Shown: positions 18,629-26,440, counted from the first letter of the stretch. The stretch is DNA of 47,999 nucleotides from Stutzerimonas stutzeri (GCF_013522825.1 NZ_JAAMQZ010000035.1:1-47999), one strand, 5' to 3'. Numbers and translations are program-made. Notes: a model not told the origin generated them from the sequence alone.

Positions 18629-19285
18629 ATGAGCGACCCCTTGATCATCGAACCGGCACAGGCTGCCGACGCCTGTGTCATCTGGCTGCACGGCCTGGGC
18701 GCCGACCGCTACGATTTCCAGCCGGTAGCCGAAGCCCTGCAGCAGCGCCTGTTGCGCACGCGCTTCGTGCTGCCCCAGGCGCCGACCCGCGCGGTGACCA
18801 TCAATGGCGGCTGGGCGATGCCGAGCTGGTACGACATCCAGGCCATGAGCCCCGCGCGCGCCATCGACCAGGCACAACTGGAGCAGTCGGCACAGAGCGT
18901 CATCGAGCTGATCGAGGCGCAGCGTGACGGCGGCATCGATCCCCGACGCATCTTCCTCGCCGGCTTCTCCCAGGGCGGCGCCGTGGTCTATCACACCGCC
19001 TTCCTGCGCTGGGCCGGACCGCTGGGCGGCGTACTGGCGCTGTCCACCTATGCGCCCACCTTCGGCGACGACCTCAAGCTCTCGCCCCTGCAGGCAGACC
19101 TGCCGGTGCTCTGCCTGCACGGCAGCCGGGATGACGTGGTGCCTCCCTTCATGGGCCGTGCCGCTTATGAATGCCTGCTGCAGAACCGCGTGCAGGCGCA
19201 GTGGAAGGAATACCCGATGGCCCATGAAGTGCTGCCGGGCGAGATCCACGATATCGGCGACTGGCTGGCCGCCCGGCTGGGCTGA
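18629..19285 (+). CDS. Carboxylesterase / phospholipase of the alpha/beta hydrolase family (EstB-like)
   Basis: The 218-residue cytoplasmic hydrolase has the family start ACVIWLHGLGADRYDFQPVA, the nucleophile elbow LAGFSQGGAVVYHT (serine in GFSQG), the acid in LCLHGSRDDVVPPFMG, and the catalytic histidine in YPMAHEVLPGEI. Relatives cleave short-chain esters and lysophospholipids, and some are acyl-protein thioesterases. The start MSDPLIIEPAQAADA is chosen because the longer upstream frame is not family-like. The gene is divergent from aapJ. Confidence 0.93.
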   Translation: MSDPLIIEPAQAADACVIWLHGLGADRYDFQPVAEALQQRLLRTRFVLPQAPTRAVTINGGWAMPSWYDIQAMSPARAIDQAQLEQSAQSVIELIEAQRDGGIDPRRIFLAGFSQGGAVVYHTAFLRWAGPLGGVLALSTYAPTFGDDLKLSPLQADLPVLCLHGSRDDVVPPFMGRAAYECLLQNRVQAQWKEYPMAHEVLPGEIHDIGDWLAARLG

Positions 19286-19296
19286 AGCCCTTCGAC

Positions 19297-19334
19297 AAGT
19301 GCCGCTTCACGCAATAAGTGCCGCTTCACGCAAT
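19297..19334 (+). repeat. Tandem direct repeat, two 19-base units
   Basis: The unit AAGTGCCGCTTCACGCAAT occurs twice without a gap (19297-19315 and 19316-19334) and is followed by another AA. It lies 12 bases after the carboxylesterase stop and about 180 bases before the diguanylate cyclase start. It may be a recent duplication or a paired binding site; the sequence alone does not decide. Confidence 0.85.
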
Positions 19335-19516
19335 AATTCCCGCTGCTCGGCTATCCGAACAGCGGATTGCGGCTACGCTTGAAACGGGGAGTAGAAAAAA
19401 CTCGATGCGCCTGCCCGGACAGCGCTCATCGCGGCCAGAAGAAGCCGGCCCATCTGCCGTTACCAGGCGTGCGAGATAGCCATGGCGAAAATCTCATCCA
19501 GACGCATGTGGTCGTC

Positions 19517-20452
19517 ATGATAACCGCCGAGTGGCGGGCCGAATGGAAGCACCTGCAGCAGGTGCGCCTGTTCGATCATCTCGACGATTGCTGCCTGCTC
19601 ATGCTGCAGGAGACTTGCGAGCCCTGCCTGGCCGAAGCGGGCGAGGTGCTGCTGTCGCCACTCAAACCCAACCACTATCTTTATCTGCTGCTGGACGGCG
19701 AACTGGCGGTTCATCTGGATTCGCTCGACAGTCAGCCAGTGCGGGTCATCGGCCCCGGCGACTGCGCCGGCGAAATCAGTTTCATCGACAACCTGCCGCC
19801 CTCCGCCTGGGTCATCAGCCTTGAGTCTTCATTGATGCTGCGCCTGCACAGTCGTTCGATGTCCCTGCTGTCGCGTTCGCCACAACTGATGCAGAATCTG
19901 GTCGAACTCTTCTGCCAGCGTGTTCGGCTGAGCGACCGACTGATCATCAACAGCGAGCAGAACGCCAACATCGACACCCTCACCGGGGCCTTCAACCGGC
20001 GCCGGCTGGAACATATCTACAACCGCGAAAGCACCCGCTGCGCCTTCAACGACCGCCCCCTGTCGCTCATCATGCTCGATGTCGACCATTTCAAGGATTA
20101 CAACGATCTGTATGGCCATCTGGCCGGCGACCATGCGCTCTGTCTTGTCGTCGATACACTGGGCAAACTGCTGCGCCCGGCTGACAGCCTGGTGCGCTAT
20201 GGCGGCGAAGAATTCGTGATCCTGCTTCCCGGCATGCCCCTGCCACAGGCCCGCAAGGTAGGGGAGCGATTGCGCCTGAGCCTGGCGCGCCGCGCCTCGT
20301 TCCGCTCGCCGCTGGGCACGCTGTCGGGCGTGACGATTTCCCTCGGCATTGCCCTCATGCAGCCCCAGGACAACCTGGAAGCCCTGATCGACAGGGCCGA
20401 TCAGGCGCTTTATCAGGCCAAGCAGAGCGGACGAAACCGTGTTTGCGGCTGA
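19517..20452 (+). CDS. Diguanylate cyclase with N-terminal cyclic-nucleotide-binding-like domain
   Basis: The 311-residue soluble protein joins a CRP-type sensor domain (about 20-130) to a GGDEF domain (about 150-311). The active site is VRYGGEEFVILLPG (GGEEF). An allosteric c-di-GMP site RxxD (RPAD) stands exactly five residues before it, so synthesis of c-di-GMP from GTP with product inhibition is expected. In the sensor, the phosphate-binding cassette GEISFIDNLPPSAWVIS lacks the usual arginine (PSA where RSA/RTA is normal), so it may not bind cAMP. The ATG at 19517 is preferred; an in-frame GTG lies three codons earlier. Confidence 0.9.
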   Translation: MITAEWRAEWKHLQQVRLFDHLDDCCLLMLQETCEPCLAEAGEVLLSPLKPNHYLYLLLDGELAVHLDSLDSQPVRVIGPGDCAGEISFIDNLPPSAWVISLESSLMLRLHSRSMSLLSRSPQLMQNLVELFCQRVRLSDRLIINSEQNANIDTLTGAFNRRRLEHIYNRESTRCAFNDRPLSLIMLDVDHFKDYNDLYGHLAGDHALCLVVDTLGKLLRPADSLVRYGGEEFVILLPGMPLPQARKVGERLRLSLARRASFRSPLGTLSGVTISLGIALMQPQDNLEALIDRADQALYQAKQSGRNRVCG

Positions 20453-20583
20453 TTCCAGCAGCCTGCCGCCAGCAAACCCCGTGCAACCGCACGAACCGTT
20501 GCGCCCGGCAGGTGCAGCTCTTCGCCCTGCCTGCTTCTTGCATTACACTGGCGGGCGAACCTTGACAACCAGACGAGAAGACC

Positions 20584-22002
20584 GTGCTCAAAGCACTCAA
20601 GAAAATATTTGGTAAAAGCCCGGCTGAACTGTCCGCCGCGCAACCTGCCAGCGACACCCGGAATGATGCCGCCCCCCATTACAGTGAGCCGCGCGAAACA
20701 CCAACGGTCGAACACGCCGAGAAGCCGGTGACAGTCACCAAGCCACGCCGCGACCGCACGCGCAAACCCGACGCGCCACCCGCTCCGGCCTGGAAGCTGG
20801 AAGACTTCGTGGTCGAGCCTGCGCAAGGCAAGACCCGTTTCCATGACTTCAAGCTTTCCCCCGAACTGATGCACGCGATACAGGATCTGGGCTTCCCCTA
20901 CTGCACCCCGATCCAGGCGCAGGTGCTGGGCTTCACCCTTAAGGGTCGCGACGCCATCGGTCGCGCACAGACCGGCACTGGCAAGACCGCCGCCTTCCTG
21001 ATTTCCACCATCACCCAGCTGCTGGAAACGCCACCGCCGAAGGAGCGCTACATGGGCGAGCCGCGCGCGCTGATCATCGCGCCGACCCGCGAACTGGTGG
21101 TGCAGATCGCCAACGATGCGCTGGACCTGACCAAGTACACCGGCCTGAACGTGATGAGTTTCGTTGGTGGCATGGACTTCGACAAGCAGCTCAAGGCGCT
21201 GGAATCACGCTATTGCGACATCCTGGTGGCAACGCCGGGACGCCTGCTGGACTTCAACCAGCGCGGCGAGGCGCATCTGGACATGGTCGAGGTGCTGGTG
21301 CTCGACGAGGCGGATCGCATGCTCGACATGGGTTTCATTCCGCAGGTCCGGCAGATCATCCGTCAGACCCCGCCCAAGAGCGAACGCCAGACCCTGCTGT
21401 TCTCCGCGACCTTCACCGAGGACGTGATGAACCTGGCCAAGCAGTGGACCACCGACCCGGCCATCGTCGAGATCGAGGCGGTCAACGTCGCCAGCGAAAC
21501 CGTCGAGCAGCACGTCTATGCCGTGGCGGGAAGCGACAAGTACAAGCTGCTCTACAACCTCATCACCCAGAACGACTGGAGCCGGGTGATGGTCTTCGCC
21601 AACCGCAAGGACGAAGTGCGGCGCATCGAGGAACGCCTGACCCGCGACGGCATCAGCGCCGTGCAGATGTCCGGCGACGTGCCGCAGCACAAGCGCATCC
21701 GCGCGCTGGAAGGCTTCCGCGAAGGCAAGATTCGCGTGATGGTGGCCACCGATGTGGCCGGTCGCGGCATCCACGTCGATGGCATCAGCCACGTGATCAA
21801 CTTCACCCTGCCGGAAGTACCGGACGATTATGTACACCGTATCGGGCGTACCGGCCGCGCGGGCGCCAGCGGCACCTCCATCAGCTTCGCCGGTGAGGAC
21901 GACGCCTTCGCCCTGCCCGCCATCGAGGCGCTGCTCGGACGCAAGATCAGTTGCGAAATGCCGCCCGCCGAACTTCTGACTCCTGTCCCCCGCTCTCGCT
22001 GA
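20584..22002 (+). CDS. rhlB: DEAD-box ATP-dependent RNA helicase RhlB
   Basis: The 472-residue helicase has a basic, proline-rich N-terminal extension (about 1-85) and a full DEAD-box core: Q motif FPYCTPIQAQVLGFTLKGRD, Walker A GRAQTGTGKTAAF, PTRELVVQIA, DEAD box VLDEADRMLDMGF, SAT in LLFSATFTED, and motif VI in VHRIGRTGRAG. In gammaproteobacteria RhlB unwinds RNA in mRNA decay with RNase E and PNPase. The start codon is GTG at 20584. A long stable hairpin follows the stop. The extension is longer than in E. coli RhlB, as in Pseudomonas. Confidence 0.93.
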   Translation: MLKALKKIFGKSPAELSAAQPASDTRNDAAPHYSEPRETPTVEHAEKPVTVTKPRRDRTRKPDAPPAPAWKLEDFVVEPAQGKTRFHDFKLSPELMHAIQDLGFPYCTPIQAQVLGFTLKGRDAIGRAQTGTGKTAAFLISTITQLLETPPPKERYMGEPRALIIAPTRELVVQIANDALDLTKYTGLNVMSFVGGMDFDKQLKALESRYCDILVATPGRLLDFNQRGEAHLDMVEVLVLDEADRMLDMGFIPQVRQIIRQTPPKSERQTLLFSATFTEDVMNLAKQWTTDPAIVEIEAVNVASETVEQHVYAVAGSDKYKLLYNLITQNDWSRVMVFANRKDEVRRIEERLTRDGISAVQMSGDVPQHKRIRALEGFREGKIRVMVATDVAGRGIHVDGISHVINFTLPEVPDDYVHRIGRTGRAGASGTSISFAGEDDAFALPAIEALLGRKISCEMPPAELLTPVPRSR

Positions 22003-22010
22003 CGACACAA

Positions 22011-22040
22011 ATGCAGGAATGCGCATTCGCCTTCCTGCAT
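22011..22040. terminator. Long imperfect palindrome after rhlB
   Basis: ATGCAGGAA pairs with TTCCTGCAT (22011-22019 with 22032-22040), with an inner GCG/CGC closing a CATT loop and one T-C mismatch. It begins 8 bases after the rhlB stop. No T run follows, so it may stabilise the mRNA end or terminate poorly rather than act as a classic terminator. Confidence 0.5.
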
Positions 22041-22136
22041 CCATCCGCCTGGCCGGCTTCACGCTGACAGAGGTCATCACTTCGAAAGCCAAAAGCCTTA
22101 CATTCGGCACATCCTAGGAAGAAACGGAGTTTGCCC

Positions 22137-22304
22137 ATGCAACATATCGACTGGCTGATCATCCTGATCGGAACGGGCTTCGCTCTGTTGGGCCTCGGCT
22201 ACAACTACCGTGACAAGAACTGGGGCATCGCTCTGCTGGCCGTTGGCGTGCTGCTGATGTTCTCCACCATCAGCTTCAAGCTGTACATCACGCTCAATTA
22301 TTGA
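22137..22304 (+). CDS. 55-residue putative membrane protein
   Basis: The short frame starts MQHIDWLIILIGTGFALLGL and has two hydrophobic segments (about 6-21 and 31-47) separated by the polar turn NYRDKNWG, ending in LYITLNY. A purine-rich AGGAAGAAACGGAG lies upstream of the ATG. The regular hydrophobic pattern and the two-helix layout support a real inner-membrane protein. I do not recognise a family. It ends 17 bases from moaE, which is convergent. Confidence 0.7.
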   Translation: MQHIDWLIILIGTGFALLGLGYNYRDKNWGIALLAVGVLLMFSTISFKLYITLNY

Positions 22305-22321
22305 TCGGCCCGAACGGGTAC

Positions 22322-22774
22322 TCAGCTGTCCCAGCGGCGGGCGGCACTCTTGTCGCTTTCACGGCCTTCGACCCAGCGCGGGCCTTGCGCCGTGGCTTCC
22401 TTTTTCCAGAACGGCGCTCGCGTCTTCAGGTAGTCCATGACGAAGCGGCAGGCATCGAACGCGGCCTCGCGATGGGCACTGGCGGCGCCGACGAAGACGA
22501 TGGGTTCGCCCGGTTCCAGCGCCCCGACCCGGTGCAACACGTCCAGCCGCAGCAGCGGCCAGCGCTGTTCGGCCTCTTCGACGATCTTCGCCAGGGCCTT
22601 CTCGGTCATGCCCGGCGCATGTTCGAGGAACATCCCGGCGACCTCCTGCCCGTCGTTGAAATCCCTTACGTAGCCGACGAACCCGGCCACCGCGCCGATA
22701 CCCAGGTTGGCCGCATGCAGGGCATTGAGTTCGGCGCCAGGATCGAAGGCTGCCTGCTGAACACGAACACCCAT
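22322..22774 (-). CDS. moaE: Molybdopterin synthase catalytic subunit
   Basis: The 150-residue protein, with MoaD, inserts two sulfurs into precursor Z (cyclic pyranopterin monophosphate) to make molybdopterin. Family stretches are GAVAGFVGYVRDFNDGQEVA, the lysine-containing CRFVMDYLKTRAPFWKKE, and VGAASAHREAAFDACR. The ATG at 22774 is favoured over a TTG two codons upstream; it follows the moaD stop by 2 bases. It is the last gene of moaC-moaD-moaE. Confidence 0.95.
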   Translation of the reverse strand: MGVRVQQAAFDPGAELNALHAANLGIGAVAGFVGYVRDFNDGQEVAGMFLEHAPGMTEKALAKIVEEAEQRWPLLRLDVLHRVGALEPGEPIVFVGAASAHREAAFDACRFVMDYLKTRAPFWKKEATAQGPRWVEGRESDKSAARRWDS

Positions 22775-22776
22775 GC

Positions 22777-23025
22777 TCAACCTCCGGTCACGGTCGGGAA
22801 GAAGGCCACCTCATCGCCGTCGCTCACGGGCTCGTCGAGGCCGCACAGCTCCTGGTTGCGGGCGCACATCAGGCTCTGCTCGCCGAGCACGGCCCAATCA
22901 TCCCCACGCGCCAGCAGATGCCGGCGCACGTCATCCACACTGGCAAAAGTCGTATCCCACGGCAGACGCTCGCCATCGGTGCCAAGTGTTTCCCGATAAC
23001 GGGCGTAATACTGGATCGAAATCAT
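22777..23025 (-). CDS. moaD: Molybdopterin synthase sulfur carrier subunit
   Basis: The 82-residue ubiquitin-like protein ends in the required Gly-Gly (VAFFPTVTGG), which is adenylated by MoeB and then thiocarboxylated. The start MISIQYYARYRETLGTDGER is chosen because its ATG overlaps the moaC stop as ATGA; an upstream ATG would add five residues. The gene sits between moaC and moaE, its partner. Confidence 0.95.
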   Translation of the reverse strand: MISIQYYARYRETLGTDGERLPWDTTFASVDDVRRHLLARGDDWAVLGEQSLMCARNQELCGLDEPVSDGDEVAFFPTVTGG

Positions 23026-23492
23026 GCCTGCACCTGCCAATCACCACTCTTGCCGCCGCGCTTTTCCAGCAGCTGTACAGCTTCGATAATCATGCCCTTG
23101 TCCACCGCCTTGCACATGTCGTAGATGGTCAGCGCAGCCACGCTGGCGGCGGTCAGCGCCTCCATTTCCACCCCCGTCTGCCCGGCCAACTTGCAGGTGG
23201 CGCGAATCAGGACAGCGTCTGTGCCGTCCGCCTGCAACTCGACCTTGATGCTGGTCAGCAGCAGCGGATGGCAGAGCGGAATCAGTTCATGGGTCTTCTT
23301 CGCCGCCTGGATGCCGGCAATGCGCGCCACGGCGAACACATCGCCCTTGGGATGGCCACCCTGTTCGATCATCTGCAAGGTCTGCGGCAGCATCCGCACC
23401 CGCGCCTGCGCCACCGCCTCCCGTGCGGTAACAGCCTTGTCGGTAACGTCGACCATACTGGCGCGACCGTGGGAATCGAGGTGAGTAAGCAT
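23022..23492 (-). CDS. moaC: Cyclic pyranopterin monophosphate synthase
   Basis: The 156-residue enzyme makes cyclic pyranopterin monophosphate from the MoaA product, the first stage of molybdenum cofactor synthesis. Signature segments are MVDVTDKAVTAREAVAQARV, GDVFAVARIAGIQAAKKTHE followed by LIPLCHPLLL, and GVEMEALTAASVAALTIYDM. The ATG at 23492 is the family start and is preceded by AGGAGTG. It begins the moaCDE unit; moaA and moaB are not in this window. The second copy of the repeat element lies just upstream. Confidence 0.96.
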   Translation of the reverse strand: MLTHLDSHGRASMVDVTDKAVTAREAVAQARVRMLPQTLQMIEQGGHPKGDVFAVARIAGIQAAKKTHELIPLCHPLLLTSIKVELQADGTDAVLIRATCKLAGQTGVEMEALTAASVAALTIYDMCKAVDKGMIIEAVQLLEKRGGKSGDWQVQA

Positions 23493-23532
23493 GGTCACTC
23501 CTGCGTTTTTACGAAGGCCCGCAGTGTAGCTC

Positions 23533-23704
23533 AGCTGCAAGCCAGCGTAGGGTGGATGTCGCTTTTTACATCCACCGAGGCTCCGCTCGTCGGGTCGATG
23601 AAGCGTGACCCGACCTACAGCTGCAAGCGAATCAGTGTGGCGGCTGGCGCCGAAACAACGTCAAGCGCTTTTCCGCTTTCACTTGAAGCTTATGGCTTGC
23701 AGCT
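23533..23704. repeat. 172-bp REP/MITE-like repeat element, copy 2
   Basis: This copy matches the one at 2224-2404 with roughly six substitutions and a 7-base gap near the left end. Its ends are AGCTGCAAGC (23533-23542) and GCTTGCAGCT (23695-23704), a 10-base perfect inverted repeat. Both internal hairpins and the internal AGCTGCAAGC are kept. It lies between moaC and the PhoH-family gene in the same orientation relative to the upstream gene, with its right end 13 bases from that gene's TAA stop. Confidence 0.88.
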
Positions 23705-23717
23705 TGAAGCTGCTTCC

Positions 23718-25109
23718 TTACATATTCGCCTCCGCATATTCGGCCAGCACCGAACGCGGTACGCCCTGCAACGTCACGTGAACGCCGTGAGGGAAATCCT
23801 TGAAGCGCTCGGTGAGATAGGTCAGCCCGGAACTGGTGGCCGACAGGTAAGGCGTATCGATCTGCGCCAGGTTGCCCAGGCAGACCACCTTGGAACCGGC
23901 GCCGGCGCGGGTGATGATGGTTTTCATCTGGTGCGGCGTGAGGTTCTGGCATTCGTCGATCAGGATCAGGCTCTGCTGGAAGCTGCGCCCGCGGATGTAG
24001 TTGAGCGATTTGAACTGCAGCGGCACCTTCTGCAGGATGTAGTCGACGCTGCCGTGGGTGTTCTCGTCGTCCATGTGCAGGGCTTCGAGGTTATCGGTGA
24101 TCGCGCCGAGCCAAGGCTCCATCTTTTCTGCCTCGGTGCCCGGCAGGAAGCCGATGTCCTCGTCCAGCCCCTGTACGCTGCGCGTGGCGATGATGCGCCG
24201 GTAGCGCTTGCTGACCACCGTCTGTTCGATGGCCGCGGCCAGCGCCAGGATAGTCTTGCCGGAACCCGCGGCGCCGGACAGATTGACCAGATGAATGTCC
24301 GGGTCGAGCAGGGCGAACAACGCCAGCGCCTGGTGGATGTCGCGCGGGCGCAGGCCCCAGGCTTCCTGATGCAGCAGGGGTTCCTGATGCATGTCCAGCA
24401 ACAGCAGCTCGTCGGACTTGATGCCCTTGATCCAGCCGACGAAGCCTTGCTCGTCGAGAATGAATTCGTTGAGATGAACCGCAGGCAGGTTGTCGATCAG
24501 CTGCACCCGGTGCCAGGTCCGACCATGATCCTGCTGGGTTTCCACCTTGCTGACGCGATCCCAGAAGGAGCCGCTCAGGCTGTGATAACCGCGTGACAAC
24601 TGGCCGACGTCATCAACCAGCTTGTCGGTGTGGTAATCCTCGGATGCCACACCGCAGGCGCGTGCTTTCAGGCGCATGTTGATATCGTTGGTCACCAGCA
24701 CCACCGGCACGCCGGCATTGCGCTGCTGCAGCTCCACCAACTGGTTGATGATCTTGTTGTCGTTGAGATCTTCGGGCAGCCCTTTGGCGTCGGCGCTCCT
24801 GCTCATCAGTATCGAGAGGCTGCCGCAGTAGTCGCCCGTCGTATCGCGATGGATGGGCACGCCGAGTTCAACCTGCTCTGGCGTCGCCTTACCCAGTACC
24901 TTGTCGATCAGCCGGATGACCTGCCGGCATTCGGCGGCCACGCTGTGCTTGCCGCTCTTGAGCTTGTCCAGCTCTTCCAGCACGGTCATGGGGATGGCGA
25001 CCTGGTGTTCTTCGAAGTTCAGCAGCGCGTTGGGGTCGTGGAGCAGGACGTTGGTGTCCAGAACGTAAAGGGTGGGCTGAGTAGCGCGGGGTCTGCCGTA
25101 ATCATCCAT
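23718..25109 (-). CDS. PhoH-family ATPase with N-terminal PIN domain
   Basis: The 463-residue protein joins a PIN ribonuclease-like domain (about 15-150; acidic start LYVLDTNVLLHDPNALLNFE) to a PhoH ATPase domain (about 255-450). The ATPase shows Walker A LSGAAGSGKTILALAAAIEQ, Walker B SLILIDECQNLTPHQMKTII and the sensor-like KVVCLGNLAQIDTPYL. PhoH2-type fusions of this kind act as RNA helicase-nucleases in studied actinobacteria; here that role is inferred. The gene appears to be alone, with a long empty region upstream. Confidence 0.93.
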   Translation of the reverse strand: MDDYGRPRATQPTLYVLDTNVLLHDPNALLNFEEHQVAIPMTVLEELDKLKSGKHSVAAECRQVIRLIDKVLGKATPEQVELGVPIHRDTTGDYCGSLSILMSRSADAKGLPEDLNDNKIINQLVELQQRNAGVPVVLVTNDINMRLKARACGVASEDYHTDKLVDDVGQLSRGYHSLSGSFWDRVSKVETQQDHGRTWHRVQLIDNLPAVHLNEFILDEQGFVGWIKGIKSDELLLLDMHQEPLLHQEAWGLRPRDIHQALALFALLDPDIHLVNLSGAAGSGKTILALAAAIEQTVVSKRYRRIIATRSVQGLDEDIGFLPGTEAEKMEPWLGAITDNLEALHMDDENTHGSVDYILQKVPLQFKSLNYIRGRSFQQSLILIDECQNLTPHQMKTIITRAGAGSKVVCLGNLAQIDTPYLSATSSGLTYLTERFKDFPHGVHVTLQGVPRSVLAEYAEANM

Positions 25110-25584
25110 TCGCAGTCACCTTTTCCGTAGAGCCGGTCGACGGAGCGTCTAAGCGCACCGCCACTAGGGACCACCGATTGCGAGGTCAGCAGACGTGGGC
25201 AGCAGGGGCCTGGGGCCACCCATCGGCCGCCACCTGTGTTGCAGGGCTCGGCGGTCTGTTACAGCTAATACCGCAAAAAAGATGACAAGAAAAAGTCTTT
25301 TCCGATTTGCGGAGGTTTTTTTGTCAACCGGACGGACAGCGCTTGGCGACCGATTCAGGGCGAGCTAGGCTCACGAATCAACCCCGTGCGCTTTTGCCGC
25401 ACTGATTGGCCTCCTTAGTCACCCAGGCCGCTCAGCGACTACGATTCAAGCCCGTCATTGCGTACCGCGTCAGCGCTCGATAGTCATGGGTTGGTTGCAG
25501 CGTGCAGGATATCAATCGGGGCCATAGCTGGAGCCTTGACTGGGATAGCGCCTAGAATCGTCCCATATCAAAGGAGACTTCCAG
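25110..25584. other. 475-base gap between the PhoH-family gene and yaaA
   Basis: The gap lies between divergent genes. Its only strong structure is a terminator-like hairpin at 25271-25322 (separate entry). A TAGAAT occurs about 30 bases before yaaA without a good -35. No reading frame with convincing coding character was found. Confidence 0.6.
25271..25322 (+). terminator. Orphan rho-independent-type terminator hairpin
   Basis: CCGCAAA pairs with TTTGCGG (25271-25277 with 25306-25312); a smaller GAAAA/TTTTC stem sits in the loop, and a seven-T run ends at 25322. Read on the plus strand it has the form of an intrinsic terminator, yet no plus-strand gene lies upstream, since the PhoH-family gene points the other way. 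It could end a small RNA starting between about 25115 and 25270. Confidence 0.5.
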
Positions 25585-26361
25585 ATGCTGATGGTGATTT
25601 CACCGGCCAAGACCCTCGACTACGACACCCCGCCGACAACCGCACGCTTCACTCAACCCCAACACCTCGACCAGGCGCAACTGCTGATAGGGATTCTGCG
25701 CGACTTCTCGCCCCAGCAGATCAGCCAGCTGATGCACCTGTCGGATAAGCTCGCGGCCCTGAACGTGGCCCGCTATGGCAGCTGGACGCCCAGCTTCACC
25801 CCGGAGAATGCCAAGCAGGCGCTGCTTGCTTTCAAGGGCGACGTCTACACGGGATTGAACGCCGAGGACTTTTCCGAAGAAGACTTCGACTTCGCCCAGC
25901 GCCACCTGCGCATGCTATCCGGGCTCTACGGCCTGCTGCGCCCCCTCGACCTGATGCAACCCTACCGCCTGGAAATGGGCACGAAACTGCAGAACCCGCG
26001 CGGCAAGGACCTTTATGCCTTCTGGGACGAACGCATCAGCCACTGGCTCAACGAAGCCCTGGCCGAACAAGGCGATGATGTGCTGCTCAACCTGGCTTCG
26101 AACGAATATTTCGGCGCGGTCAAACGCAAGGCGCTGAACGCACGGGTCATCAATGTAGATTTCAAGGACCTGAAGAACGGCCAGTACAAGATCATCAGTT
26201 TCTACGCCAAGAAAGCGCGCGGGCTGATGGCACGCCACGTGATCCGCGAACGCATCGACAATCCCGAACAGCTGAAGGCCTTCGACTGCGAAGGCTACCG
26301 CTACAGCCCCGACGACTCATCGATCGATCATCTGGTATTTCTACGCGACACACCGGCCTGA
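25585..26361 (+). CDS. yaaA: Peroxide stress resistance protein YaaA (UPF0246)
   Basis: The 258-residue protein has the family start MVISPAKTLDYDTPPTT and the segments RHLRMLSGLYGLLRPLDLMQ and MGTKLQNPRGKDLYAFWDER, then NLASNEYFGAVKRK. In E. coli YaaA limits intracellular free iron during peroxide stress and binds DNA; the same role is presumed here. An AAGGAGA ribosome site precedes the ATG. It seems to be transcribed alone, followed by a REP doublet. Confidence 0.95.
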   Translation: MLMVISPAKTLDYDTPPTTARFTQPQHLDQAQLLIGILRDFSPQQISQLMHLSDKLAALNVARYGSWTPSFTPENAKQALLAFKGDVYTGLNAEDFSEEDFDFAQRHLRMLSGLYGLLRPLDLMQPYRLEMGTKLQNPRGKDLYAFWDERISHWLNEALAEQGDDVLLNLASNEYFGAVKRKALNARVINVDFKDLKNGQYKIISFYAKKARGLMARHVIRERIDNPEQLKAFDCEGYRYSPDDSSIDHLVFLRDTPA

Positions 26362-26363
26362 CC

Positions 26364-26440
26364 GCGGCCTTCACAGCTGAAGCCGCTTCCACAGAAAGCG
26401 CACACCGAACCCATGGGCACGGCTTCAGCCGCGGAGCTTT
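26364..26440. repeat. REP doublet (inverted pair of Pseudomonas-type REP sequences)
   Basis: GCTGAAGCCG (26376-26385) and CGGCTTCAGC (26420-26429) are perfect inverted copies about 34 bases apart. Each lies in a context like the known Pseudomonas REP core GGGAGCGGCTTCAGCCGCG (the first reads GCTTCCACA outward, the second ends GCCGCGGAGC). The pair directly follows yaaA. Such doublets are moved by RAYT transposases; none is encoded in this window. Confidence 0.7.

Noticed and set aside
19367..19516. N-terminal 50-residue extension of the diguanylate cyclase
   Set aside because: The extension is rich in Arg, Cys and Pro, unlike the domain that follows, and has no good ribosome site; the ATG at 19517 is more likely.
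25530..25565. A yaaA promoter from TTGACT and TAGAAT
   Set aside because: The two hexamers are only 11 bases apart, which does not fit sigma-70 spacing.
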